Source: Calothrix membranacea FACHB-236
GTDB lineage: Bacteria; Cyanobacteriota; Cyanobacteriia; Cyanobacteriales; Nostocaceae
Assembly: GCF_014696315.1 (NCBI RefSeq)
Contig: NZ_JACJPX010000005.1
Span: 1 to 64,000, forward strand
Length of the DNA stretch: 64,000 bases
Reading direction: 5' to 3'
Part shown: one piece after another, positions 27,370-35,407 of the stretch
Layout of the letters: every line of letters begins with the position of its first letter
Position numbering within the stretch: position 1 is the first letter of the stretch
Program-made: the position numbers and the translations under genes
Notes under the pieces: model-generated
Seen by the model: only the letters and a program-made list of their open reading frames with translations
Databases searched by the model: none
What the model was told of the DNA's origin: nothing

Positions 27370-28467
27370 ATGGCACACACTAACAATCATTCTGCAAAGA
27401 AAAAAGTGGCAATTCTCATAGAAAATGGGGTTGAGGATGCGGAATTTACTGTCCCTTACAATGGCTTAAAACAAGCCGGGATGGAGGTAGTAGTCCTTGG
27501 CGCACGCATGAATGAGAAATATAAGGGAAAACAAGGTAAAGTTAGTATCCAAGCCGATGCTACCACCACAGAAGCGATCGCATCGGAATTTGATGCAGTG
27601 GTGATTCCTGGCGGTATGGCTCCCGATAAAATGCGGCGTAATCCCAATACAGTACGCTTTGTGCAAGAAGCTGTACAGCAAGGCAAATTGGTGGCTGCAG
27701 TTTGTCACGGGCCACAACTTTTAATTGAAGGCGATTTACTCAAAGGTAAGCGCATCACTGGTTTTAGAGCCATTCGCAAAGACATTATCAATGCTGGCGC
27801 AGATTTTAAAGATGAGGCGCTAGTAGTAGATGGTAATTTAATTACTTCCCGTGAACCTGGAGATTTGGCGATTTTCACTACAGCGATTCTTAGCCGTTTG
27901 GGTTACGGTGGTAAAGATGCGGCATTACCTAGCGAGAAGGATACAACCGCAGAATGGTGGAAACTGGCTGATGCTTGGGGTGGCTCAACCAAAGGTGATA
28001 TCGTTAAAAATTTAAATACTGCTTTGGCTGGTGAGCGCTATTCTCTAGAAGCATTAGAGAAGTATCTCGAAAAGGAATCTAATACAGAAGCGCGATCGCT
28101 GTTTCAAGAACTCATCGGTACTAAACAGCGCCATATTCAAATCATCGAAACCTATCTTGATAGGCTAGGTGAAAAACCCTCTCTAGCTGCAAATGTCGCA
28201 GAACAATACGCCAAGGTAAAAACTGCCTTAACGGGAAGTGATGACGTATATCAAATCCGTTTAGCTTTGGGCGACATCCAAACAGGAATTGGCGATATTG
28301 GCAATTTGTGGGCGAAGCTTACCGATCCCGTAGCCACCGCTATTTTCAAAGAAATTTACCAGAATTTGTTGCAATACGAACAAAGATTAGTAGGGCTGTA
28401 TCGTAACGCTCCAGGTGCTGAAGTTAAGCCACCTAAGCCAACTACAGGCGCAGCAACAGCTATGTAA
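27370..28467 (+). CDS. DJ-1/PfpI-family protein fused to a ferritin-like (DUF2383-type) domain
   Basis: 365 residues in two parts. Residues 11-180 are a PfpI/DJ-1 domain with ENGVEDAEF, the nucleophile elbow AAVCHGPQ (Cys112-His113) and a family-typical TSREPGDLAIF. Residues of about 203-345 form a helical bundle (AGERYSLEALEKYLEKE, TKQRHIQIIETYLDRLGEKP) resembling stress ferritin-like DUF2383 proteins. A Pro/Thr/Ala tail ends it. PfpI-type enzymes repair glycated proteins or act as chaperones. The fusion suggests protection from oxidative or carbonyl stress. Confidence 0.8.
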   Translation: MAHTNNHSAKKKVAILIENGVEDAEFTVPYNGLKQAGMEVVVLGARMNEKYKGKQGKVSIQADATTTEAIASEFDAVVIPGGMAPDKMRRNPNTVRFVQEAVQQGKLVAAVCHGPQLLIEGDLLKGKRITGFRAIRKDIINAGADFKDEALVVDGNLITSREPGDLAIFTTAILSRLGYGGKDAALPSEKDTTAEWWKLADAWGGSTKGDIVKNLNTALAGERYSLEALEKYLEKESNTEARSLFQELIGTKQRHIQIIETYLDRLGEKPSLAANVAEQYAKVKTALTGSDDVYQIRLALGDIQTGIGDIGNLWAKLTDPVATAIFKEIYQNLLQYEQRLVGLYRNAPGAEVKPPKPTTGAATAM

Positions 28468-28489
28468 ATTTTGCCTTAACCACAGGAGA

Positions 28490-28530
28490 GGACACTTTTC
28501 AGCAGGGATAACCCAAAGTGGAAAGTGTCC
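28490..28530 (+). other. Intercistronic hairpin
   Basis: GGACACTTTTC (28490-28500) pairs with GAAAGTGTCC (28521-28530), 20-base loop, no T run after. It lies between two cassette genes and could be an RNA-processing or stability element rather than a terminator. Confidence 0.4.
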
Positions 28531-28607
28531 GTTACGCAAAGAACTAGAGAGAGAAGAAAGTCTTTGCGTCTTCAGTGGTCATTGTACTGTAATCGGGAGA
28601 GAAAAAA

Positions 28608-29306
28608 GTGACTGCGACTCCGGGAGATCAGATAAATACCAATCAGGGTGAAGCCAGCGAAGCCGAACGTTGGGCTTCTTTAATTGGTGGCGGAGCTATG
28701 GTGTTAATGGGTTTAAAGCAAGGCTCTTTGCGAGGTGCGCTAACGGCTTTGGCTGGTGGCGGTTTGATATATCAAGGTGTAACCAAACAAAGCACAATCC
28801 AGCAAGCACAGGAAATAGTGGGCATGAATAAACCGATCAAAGTTGAAAAGACAGTAACAATCAATAAACCAGCAGAAGAACTGTACCGCTTTTGGCACGA
28901 CTTTGAAAAGCTGCCCACATTTATGAAGCATCTCAAATCTGTGAAGGTGTATGACGATAAACGTTCTCATTGGATTGCCAATGCACCTTTAGGTAACAGT
29001 GTGGAATGGGATGCAAACATTTTAGAAGACCGAGAAAATCAGTTTATTTCTTGGGCTTCCGTAGAAGGCGCAGACGTAGATAATTCTGGTTTTGTGCGCT
29101 TTCAAAAAGCACCAGGCGATCGCGGTACGGAAGTCAAAGTAGTTCTAGAATATAACCCCCCTGGAGGAGCCTTAGCAGCTGTATTCGCCAAACTTTTTGG
29201 TGAAGAACCAGAACAACAAATTGGCGATGATTTACGGCGTTTCAAAATGCTCATGGAAGCTGGAGAAATCGCTACTACCGAAGGTCAACCCGCAGGTAAA
29301 AGATGA
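28608..29306 (+). CDS. SRPBCC (START/polyketide-cyclase-like) protein with N-terminal membrane segment
   Basis: 232 residues, GTG start with GGGAG upstream. Residues 20-62 are a Gly/Ala-rich hydrophobic double segment (AERWASLIGGGAMVLMGLKQGSLRGALTALAGGGLIYQGV). Residues of about 75-225 are a START-like lipid-binding fold (KVEKTVTINKPAEELYRFWHDFEKLPTFMKHLKSVKV). Such proteins may bind hydrophobic ligands at the membrane. In many bacteria this architecture lies beside dehydrogenases and DUF2267 genes, as here. Confidence 0.82.
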   Translation: MTATPGDQINTNQGEASEAERWASLIGGGAMVLMGLKQGSLRGALTALAGGGLIYQGVTKQSTIQQAQEIVGMNKPIKVEKTVTINKPAEELYRFWHDFEKLPTFMKHLKSVKVYDDKRSHWIANAPLGNSVEWDANILEDRENQFISWASVEGADVDNSGFVRFQKAPGDRGTEVKVVLEYNPPGGALAAVFAKLFGEEPEQQIGDDLRRFKMLMEAGEIATTEGQPAGKR

Positions 29307-29379
29307 AGGCTAGAGGCTAATACCTGAACTTTAGTTAATCTCTCGATATTTCTTCATCCTTTACAGTTCATCCTTATTT

Positions 29380-30549
29380 ATGAAAGCTGTCTGTTGGCAA
29401 AGTGCTAATGAAGTCCGGGTAGAGACAGTACCAGACCCTACAATTCTCAACCCGCGTGACGCAATTATCAAAATTACATCCACAGCGATATGTGGCTCAG
29501 ATTTACATATCTACGGTGGCTATATCCCCACAGTGCAAAAGGGTGACATTATCGGTCACGAATTTATGGGGGAAGTAGTAGAAGTAGGTAGGGGAGTCAA
29601 CAATTTAAAAGTAGGCGATCGCGTCGTTGTTCCTTCGACAATTGGCTGTGGTTTTTGCAACTATTGCCAGCGTGATATGTGGTCGCTGTGCGATAATTCC
29701 AATCCTAAAGGTTGGATGGAAGAAAAGTTATACGGCAACATTACCTCAGCAATTTACGGCTACTCTCATCTGTTAGGTGGTTATGCAGGCGCACAAGCCG
29801 AATATGTGCGCGTACCTTTTGCGGATGTGGGTGTAGTGAAAGTTCCTCCCGATTTACCGGACGAGATGCTGCTATTCATCTCCGATGCGATTCCCACCGG
29901 TTATATGGGAGCAGAATTATGCGATATTCAACCCGGTGATACCGTAGCCGTGTGGGGTTGCGGTGCTGTCGGACAGTTTGCCATGATTAGCGCCTACATG
30001 ATGGGTGCAGAGAGAGTGATTGCAATTGATCGCTTTCCTGAACGTCTAGAAATGGCGAGAAAGTTTGCCAAAGCAGAAACGATTAACTACGAAGACGTTG
30101 ATGCTGGCGAAGCGTTGAAAGAGATGACTGGTGGCCGTGGGCCAGATGCTTGCATTGATGCAGTGGGTTTAGAAGCACATGGTGTAGGTCTAGAAGACTT
30201 CTACGATCAGACAAAACAAAAGCTGAGATTAGAAACCGACCGTCCCCATGTACTACGGCAAATGATGGTGGCTGCACGTAAAGGTGGCACTCTTTCCATT
30301 ATGGGTGTTTACGGTGGATTCGTAGACAAAATGCCCTTTGGTGCTGCAATTAATAAAGGTCTAACCTTCAGAATGGGACAAATGCACGGACAGAAATATA
30401 TGCATCTGTTGCTGAATCTCATTTTGGATGGAAAACTCGATCCATCTTTTGTTGTTACCCATCAATTACCGCTAGAGCAAGCATCCTACGGTTACGAGAT
30501 TTTTCAACAGAAAAAAGACAACTGTATCAAAGTTGTTCTTAAACCTTGA
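29380..30549 (+). CDS. Zinc-dependent alcohol dehydrogenase (formaldehyde-dehydrogenase-like), copy 1
   Basis: 389 residues, medium-chain dehydrogenase. Catalytic zinc ligands Cys38 (AICGSD), His60-Glu61 (GHEFMG); structural zinc cysteines C90, C93, C96, C104. The Rossmann part has VWGCGAVGQFAM. The long insertion before the C terminus and the overall length match glutathione-independent formaldehyde dehydrogenase-like enzymes. The substrate is unknown. The copy at 31437 is a close paralogue. It follows the SRPBCC gene by 73 bp. Confidence 0.9.
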   Translation: MKAVCWQSANEVRVETVPDPTILNPRDAIIKITSTAICGSDLHIYGGYIPTVQKGDIIGHEFMGEVVEVGRGVNNLKVGDRVVVPSTIGCGFCNYCQRDMWSLCDNSNPKGWMEEKLYGNITSAIYGYSHLLGGYAGAQAEYVRVPFADVGVVKVPPDLPDEMLLFISDAIPTGYMGAELCDIQPGDTVAVWGCGAVGQFAMISAYMMGAERVIAIDRFPERLEMARKFAKAETINYEDVDAGEALKEMTGGRGPDACIDAVGLEAHGVGLEDFYDQTKQKLRLETDRPHVLRQMMVAARKGGTLSIMGVYGGFVDKMPFGAAINKGLTFRMGQMHGQKYMHLLLNLILDGKLDPSFVVTHQLPLEQASYGYEIFQQKKDNCIKVVLKP

Positions 30550-30602
30550 AATAGCTTTTAGCTATTAAAAACTTACACATTGTAATACAACAGAGGATGT
30601 CT

Positions 30603-31163
30603 ATGACACGTGTATTTGCTTGGGTACAAAATGTACTAGTCCGCCGGATTGCGATGGTTTTTCTATTAGGTTTGGCGTTTTTGGGAATGCAGTTTTCTGG
30701 CTACAGTAATGGAATGCAAGCACAAGCTGAAACTGTCAAAACACCAGAGGGAATCTATTATAAAGGCACACCCGATAACATTGGGAACGGCAGCAGCAGT
30801 GGCGGTAACTTGATAGAAAAAGCTGTAGATAGCCTCAAATCAAATTCTGGCGATAATATCAGACGGAACTTCAATGACGATCGCAGTTCTTACGATAGCC
30901 GAGGATACTATGGCAATACTTCTAGCAATAGTTCCAATCGGGGCAGCATTAGTGAGACAGTAAAAACACCAGAAGGTACCTACTACAAAGGCACTCCTGA
31001 TAATAACCTAATTGACAATAGCCAAAATAAACTAGGTAAAGCTGCTAATAGCATCCGCGAAAAGCTCAACCTAGATGAAGATACTCCTCAAGCTACAAAA
31101 GACTTTGTTGGTTCCGTAAAAAACAAAGTCGGAGAAGTAATTAATTCCGGTTCTAGGGATTAA
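30603..31163 (+). CDS. Exported low-complexity protein with two TVKTPEGxYYKGTPD repeats
   Basis: 186 residues from the ATG at 30603 (AGAGG six bases before); an ATG two codons earlier lies too close to that site. A cleavable signal (about 10-39, ending GMQAQAE) is followed directly by ETVKTPEGIYYKGTPD. A Ser/Asn/Gly-rich stretch and a second copy, ETVKTPEGTYYKGTPD, follow, then a helical tail with KLGKAANSIREKLNLDEDTPQATKDFVGSVKNKVGEVI, reminiscent of CsbD/LEA-like stress proteins. Not recognised as a named family. It sits between the two dehydrogenase paralogues. Confidence 0.75.
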   Translation: MTRVFAWVQNVLVRRIAMVFLLGLAFLGMQFSGYSNGMQAQAETVKTPEGIYYKGTPDNIGNGSSSGGNLIEKAVDSLKSNSGDNIRRNFNDDRSSYDSRGYYGNTSSNSSNRGSISETVKTPEGTYYKGTPDNNLIDNSQNKLGKAANSIREKLNLDEDTPQATKDFVGSVKNKVGEVINSGSRD

Positions 31164-31279
31164 ATTATCACCCTTAAATGTTAGGTCTTGCCCACCATAA
31201 CACCCAGCTATATAGCATTTAGATTGTATTGTTAGGTCGGGCAACATACCCAAAACACAAGAGATTGTCAGCAATTGTA

Positions 31280-31394
31280 GAGACGCGATTAATCGCGTCT
31301 CAAGGATTAATCGCGTCTCAAGGATTAATCGCGTCTCAAGGATTAATCGCGTCTCAAGGATTAATCGCGTCTCAAAGATTAATCATGTCTCTAA
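31280..31394. repeat. Palindrome plus six 18-bp tandem repeats
   Basis: A perfect 22-bp palindrome (31280-31301; half-site GAGACGCGATT) overlaps the first of six 18-bp units (GATTAATCGCGTCTCAAG) starting at 31287, 31305, 31323, 31341, 31359 and 31377. The first four are identical; the fifth has one change and the sixth is diverged. It looks like tandem amplification of half of a dispersed palindromic repeat (other copies near 11671 and 34193). Confidence 0.9.
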
Positions 31395-31436
31395 TTCTGA
31401 CAGACCCAAAAGTTTAAAGGCTAAGGATTAATAATT

Positions 31437-32606
31437 ATGAAAGCAGTTTGCTGGCATGGAGCAAACGACGTGCGGGTGGATACAGTTCCCGATCCCACAC
31501 TGATTAACCCCCGTGATGCCATTATCAAAATTACCTCCACTGCAATCTGTGGGTCAGATTTGCATCTTTACAACGGCTATATTCCCACAATGCAAAAGGG
31601 CGATATCCTTGGGCATGAATTTATGGGGGAAGTCGTTGAACTAGGGAGTCGCGTTACTCATGTAAAAGTGGGCGATCGCGTCGTTGTTCCTTTCACCATT
31701 TCCTGTGGTTCTTGTTTCTTCTGTCAACGGGATTTGTGGTCTCTGTGCGATAACTCTAACCCTAATGCTTGGTTAGCAGAAAAGCAGATGGGCTATTCAC
31801 CATCTGGTCTATTTGGCTACTCTCATTTATTGGGTGGTTATGCTGGTGGTCAAGCAGAGTATGCCAGAGTCCCTTTTGCGGATGTCGGCTTGTTTAAAAT
31901 CCCCGATGGTTTAACGGATGAGCAAGTACTATTTTTAACCGACATTTTCCCCACTGGCTACATGGCAGCAGAGAATTGCAATATCAAACCAGGTGATGTT
32001 GTCGCTGTGTGGGGTTGTGGCCCAGTTGGACAATTCGCCATTAGAAGCGCATTCATGTTGGGTGCAGAGAGAGTCATCGCCATTGACCGCATCCCCGAAC
32101 GCCTCCAAATGGCTAAAGACTATGGCAAAGCCGAGATTTTAAATTACGAAGAAATAGATGTAGGCGAAGCACTCAAAGAAATGACCGGTGGTCGTGGCCC
32201 TGACGCTTGTATTGATGCTGTGGGGATGGAAGCACACGGTACAGACGCGATGGCAGTATACGACAAAGTCAAGCAAGCAGTACGTCTAGAAACAGACCGC
32301 CCCACAGCCTTAAGGCAAGCAATTGTCGCTTGTGGTAAAGGCGGACACCTATCTATACCCGGAGTCTATGGTGGGTTTTTAGACAAAATACCTATGGGTG
32401 CTGCCATGAACAAGGGTTTGACTTTCAAAATGGGACAAACTCACGTTCATAGATATGTAAAACCATTGCTAGAACATATCCAAAAAGGTGATATCGATCC
32501 GTCGTTTATCATTACCCATCGCCTACCTCTAGAACAAGCACCCCACGCCTACGAAATTTTCAAGCACAAAAAAGATAACTGCATCAAAGTTGTACTCAAA
32601 CCATAA
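31437..32606 (+). CDS. Zinc-dependent alcohol dehydrogenase (formaldehyde-dehydrogenase-like), copy 2
   Basis: 389 residues, the same length as the copy at 29380 and similar along its whole length. Zinc ligands are conserved: ICGSD, GHEFMGE and the four-cysteine loop [15 protein letters not shown]. The Rossmann motif is [12 protein letters not shown]. Differences concentrate after residue 110 and in the insertion around 240-270, so the two may have different substrates. The pair probably arose by duplication, now separated by the exported protein gene and the tandem repeat. Confidence 0.9.
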   Translation: MKAVCWHGANDVRVDTVPDPTLINPRDAIIKITSTAICGSDLHLYNGYIPTMQKGDILGHEFMGEVVELGSRVTHVKVGDRVVVPFTISCGSCFFCQRDLWSLCDNSNPNAWLAEKQMGYSPSGLFGYSHLLGGYAGGQAEYARVPFADVGLFKIPDGLTDEQVLFLTDIFPTGYMAAENCNIKPGDVVAVWGCGPVGQFAIRSAFMLGAERVIAIDRIPERLQMAKDYGKAEILNYEEIDVGEALKEMTGGRGPDACIDAVGMEAHGTDAMAVYDKVKQAVRLETDRPTALRQAIVACGKGGHLSIPGVYGGFLDKIPMGAAMNKGLTFKMGQTHVHRYVKPLLEHIQKGDIDPSFIITHRLPLEQAPHAYEIFKHKKDNCIKVVLKP

Positions 32607-32621
32607 GGAAATCAATGGAAT

Positions 32622-32963
32622 ATGAGTGACACCAGTGTTAAAAAAGTAGACTCAACTCATTCCCCTAAGGGTAAACTCGGCCAAAAATATCTTGCATCTG
32701 GCAAGGCTGTGGCTATGCGGATTTGGGAAAACGAACAACCCAGTGAAGGAAAACCATCAGCATCCCGCGACTATGAAACAGTTGGTTATGTAATTAGCGG
32801 TCGTGCCGAGTTACATATTGAAGGGCAAACAATTTTATTAGAACCAGGGAATTCTTGGGTGGTTCCTAAAGGTTCAAGCCATACTTACAAAATTTTAGAA
32901 CCATTCACCGCAGTGGAAGCGACAAGCCCACCTGCTCAAGTTCATGGGCGGGATGAGGAATAG
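32622..32963 (+). CDS. Single-domain cupin
   Basis: 113 residues. Cupin motif 1 region RDYETVGYVISGRAELHIEGQTILLEPGNSWVVPKGSSHTYKI covers most of the barrel; motif 2 is PKGSSHTYKIL. Metal-binding residues are only partly conserved: one late His and a Glu, with Tyr where motif 1 His would be. It may be a non-enzymatic or sugar-binding cupin. 16 bp after the dehydrogenase with AAGGAAA upstream, so probably co-transcribed and last in the cassette. Confidence 0.82.
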   Translation: MSDTSVKKVDSTHSPKGKLGQKYLASGKAVAMRIWENEQPSEGKPSASRDYETVGYVISGRAELHIEGQTILLEPGNSWVVPKGSSHTYKILEPFTAVEATSPPAQVHGRDEE

Positions 32964-33674
32964 GGATGGGGGATTGGGGACTGGGTATTTGGAAATAGTA
33001 TTTTCACTCAGAACTCAGCACTCAGAACTGTACTCTACCTTCTTTGATAAAAATTTAACCTCAGATCAACACAGATTCTCACCGATAAATTAACTAGATT
33101 TATCGGTGTTTTTTTTATTAGGATTAATGATGCGATCGCCTAAAATCTTCTGACAATATTCTCTTAAAATTAAATACTTAAAACAACAACACCCAAAATC
33201 TTACTAACTTAGTTATTTCCTCTCTTTTCTCAGAAATATCTAGGGTTGTACCGATTTAACTCACGCTCACCGTGATATTCTAAAAATCAGTTACATAGCC
33301 CTCTTTTAGACTAATTTGAGGAAATGTAAGCGTTCGATTTGGGTGTTGCCGTCCGTTGACGAGACAGATATTTAAACAGTGGTTTTACCTCTTTCTTTGT
33401 TTAACTGTTGGATCTGCCAGGGAAGCTTGTTTGGCTTCAATTAATAAGTTATCACTCTTAACTGAAGTAAATTGCTATTGCAACTAATGTTTACTTGTAT
33501 AGAAGTTTTGACTTGCATTATGTAAAGTAATTTGAATTAGAAGCCAGCCTTTCTTAAGGACTTACCTAACTCCAAAATTTTTTAAACATTGAGCAATTTT
33601 GGTAAATTTGAGCGAATTCAAATCTTGGAGAATAACTCACTGTACTAACTGCATTGTCAAGGCTCAAACCCTGA
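32964..33674. other. 711-bp spacer with terminator
   Basis: Contains an STRR (about 32966-32988), the CTCAGAACTCAGCACTC repeat motif, and the terminator at 33080. The rest is AT-rich with no gene seen. Confidence 0.45.
33080..33116 (+). terminator. Strong rho-independent terminator
   Basis: Perfect 11-bp stem CACCGATAAAT (33080-33090) with ATTTATCGGTG (33098-33108), 7-base loop, then eight T. The best terminator in the window; it closes the cassette that ends with the cupin gene. Confidence 0.9.
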
Positions 33675-33932
33675 TTATTTAGCGGTAAACTCGCTAATAT
33701 GCAGTACCACTTCGCCATGATCTGGAATCCAAGCTAGCCACTCGTGTTTAGAAACCGGACACAATAACAGTGCTTCATCAAAACTGTATGGATTAGGAAG
33801 CTGTAACAGCTTTACCCAGCGAGATACGGTAAACTGCTGTGACTGGTCTGGTACACAAGGTTTACTGATACAATTCAAATTCTGTCTTTTGAGTTGCATT
33901 GCAAAATCCGGTCTATCAAAATCTAGTTTCAT
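33675..33932 (-). CDS. Small conserved hypothetical protein
   Basis: 85 residues. C-terminal half FTVSRWVKLLQLPNPYSFDEALLLCPVSKHEWLAWIPDHGEVVLHISEF resembles short cyanobacterial proteins I have seen without a named function. No signal peptide or membrane helix. ATG at 33932. An exact GTA-N8-TAC motif lies only 29 bp upstream of its start, too close for NtcA activation but possible for repression. Confidence 0.65.
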   Translation of the reverse strand: MKLDFDRPDFAMQLKRQNLNCISKPCVPDQSQQFTVSRWVKLLQLPNPYSFDEALLLCPVSKHEWLAWIPDHGEVVLHISEFTAK

Positions 33933-33961
33933 GGCTAATGGGTTAGCAGTAAAATAATTCT

Positions 33962-34005
33962 GTATCTAAGAATACAAAATTAATATTACTTCTGAAAAGT
34001 AAACT
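33962..34005 (+). promoter_or_regulatory. NtcA-type promoter candidate 1 (distal)
   Basis: GTA (33962-33964), N8, TAC (33973-33975), then 24 bases to TAAACT (34000-34005). It reads toward devB, about 1.4 kb away. It could equally serve or repress the divergent gene at 33932. Confidence 0.45.
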
Positions 34006-34192
34006 TCTTATAACTTTACGTTGTATTAATGTGAGTTTGTGCTGCTGTTGCAAGTGCTATAGGAGTTTGAGACATCGATTTTACGCAAGCGATCGCATCT
34101 CGTCTCCTCCCACCACCGCAAATGCGACGATTGCATTCAATAACTCAAGTATGGTTCGGTTAAGAATTTTTCGTCATGATTTTGGGGTTGTG

Positions 34193-34214
34193 GAGACGCG
34201 ATAAATCACGTCTC
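34193..34214. repeat. Copy of the dispersed GAGACGCGATT palindrome
   Basis: GAGACGCGATAA at 34193 with ATCACGTCTC, 22 bp, two mismatches in the dyad relative to the perfect copy at 31280, followed by TACA as in other Nostoc copies. Confidence 0.7.
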
Positions 34215-34344
34215 TACAGGATTTAAACGTCAATCGATTTGTATTATGGGAACCTTATTGCTCAATAACTAACTTCTTTTAAGATGTGGTGCTTTCTTAT
34301 TTCTCCTCTGCTTTTCCCAGTCCCCATTCTCCATCGCCTCATCT

Positions 34345-34386
34345 GTAGGTTCTGTTACGTTTTCCGCCAAGTTATAAAGGTAGAAT
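34345..34386 (+). promoter_or_regulatory. NtcA-type promoter candidate 2 upstream of devBCA
   Basis: GTA (34345-34347), N8, TAC (34356-34358), exactly 22 bases, then TAGAAT (34381-34386) matching TA-N3-T. This is the textbook NtcA-activated promoter layout. Predicted start near 34393, about 1,015 bp before the devB ATG. Confidence 0.7.
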
Positions 34387-34478
34387 TCATTTAACCAAAG
34401 TTTGATGGAGTAAAAAACAGCAGCAGAGAGAACAGCTAAGCCTTTGAAATAGATATCAAAGAGAAGTTAGTTGTCTTG

Positions 34479-34521
34479 GTAAAGATAGCTACAAAATCTG
34501 CTCCATAGTTGACTATAAACT
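34479..34521 (+). promoter_or_regulatory. NtcA-type promoter candidate 3 upstream of devBCA
   Basis: GTA (34479-34481), N8, TAC (34490-34492), 23 bases, then TAAACT (34516-34521). Predicted start near 34528, about 880 bp before devB. Confidence 0.65.
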
Positions 34522-35407
34522 TAAGGAAAATGCAATGTTAGGAACCCCTATTTTGATATAGCAGTTCTGATTCATGCTGGAAATCTTCTGCAAGGTTAAT
34601 CAACTAGCTAGAAAAGTTTAGATCACATAAATCTCGATTGTTCATGAAAGGTAAGGTAAATTATTGGCTGAATTCAATTACGTTATATCTATCAAAATCA
34701 TGCCAGTAATTTTGCCACTTTAGTGAATTCATACTTTAGAACTATCAAACTTCACAGTATCAACTCCAATGGCGGCGTAGAAGTCGCTGATTCTAAATTC
34801 AAAATTCGACAACATTTTATTCCAGGCTTGTGCGCTGTTTAGTAAACACAGAGCTATCATTTATCAGTAAATAGACTAAATTACTGAATGAAAAGCTGGC
34901 TGGTTACTAAAAACCCACTTTAATTAGTTGTCTACCTCATTAATTTTGTTGGTTAATTTTCACACTTCAGAATTTTAGTTAGTGCTGAAGAGTAAAAATT
35001 TTAACCACCATAATTCATCTGACCAAATATTGTACTTTATTACATTCTTTTTGATGAGTTCATCGTTAGTACTTACCTGCTGACAACTTCAAAGCTAAAG
35101 TCCTGACCATCAAGTTATTCAGCCATCAAAATTAATGTCATAAAGCACTAATTTAATTGTGCGTCATACCAATTCTCTAAAATTCGGCATCACATATAGC
35201 AATCCTCAATGATTTGTGAAATCTGATCTGAAGGGTTGTTGGCTGTTAACCTTTGACAGTCAACACTCAACAGCCAAAAACGATATTTTTCACAACTGAA
35301 ATAGGATGGCTATAGATACAATGTGAATTTTTTAATTATGAATTACGAATTGGTATAACTCGCTTTTCACTTCTATCAGCAAAATTCAGATAAACGGGCA
35401 ATATATC

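Larger units (their letters stand above)
33933..35407. other. 1,475-bp non-coding region upstream of devB
   Basis: No credible gene. It holds three NtcA-type promoters (33962, 34345, 34479), a palindromic repeat (34193-34214), one copy of a dispersed AATACGGTTCGGTTAAG-like repeat (34148-34164) and an AT-rich leader. A long leader upstream of devBCA is known from Anabaena. Confidence 0.7.

Noticed and set aside
31280-31394. CRISPR array
   Set aside because: The units are directly adjacent with no unique spacers, and no cas gene is present.
31229-31417. Plus-strand frame of repeated ASQGLI units
   Set aside because: It is only the translation of the 18-bp tandem array.
35020-35045. Further NtcA-like motif GTA-N6-TAC upstream of devB
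   Set aside because: The spacer is six, not eight bases.
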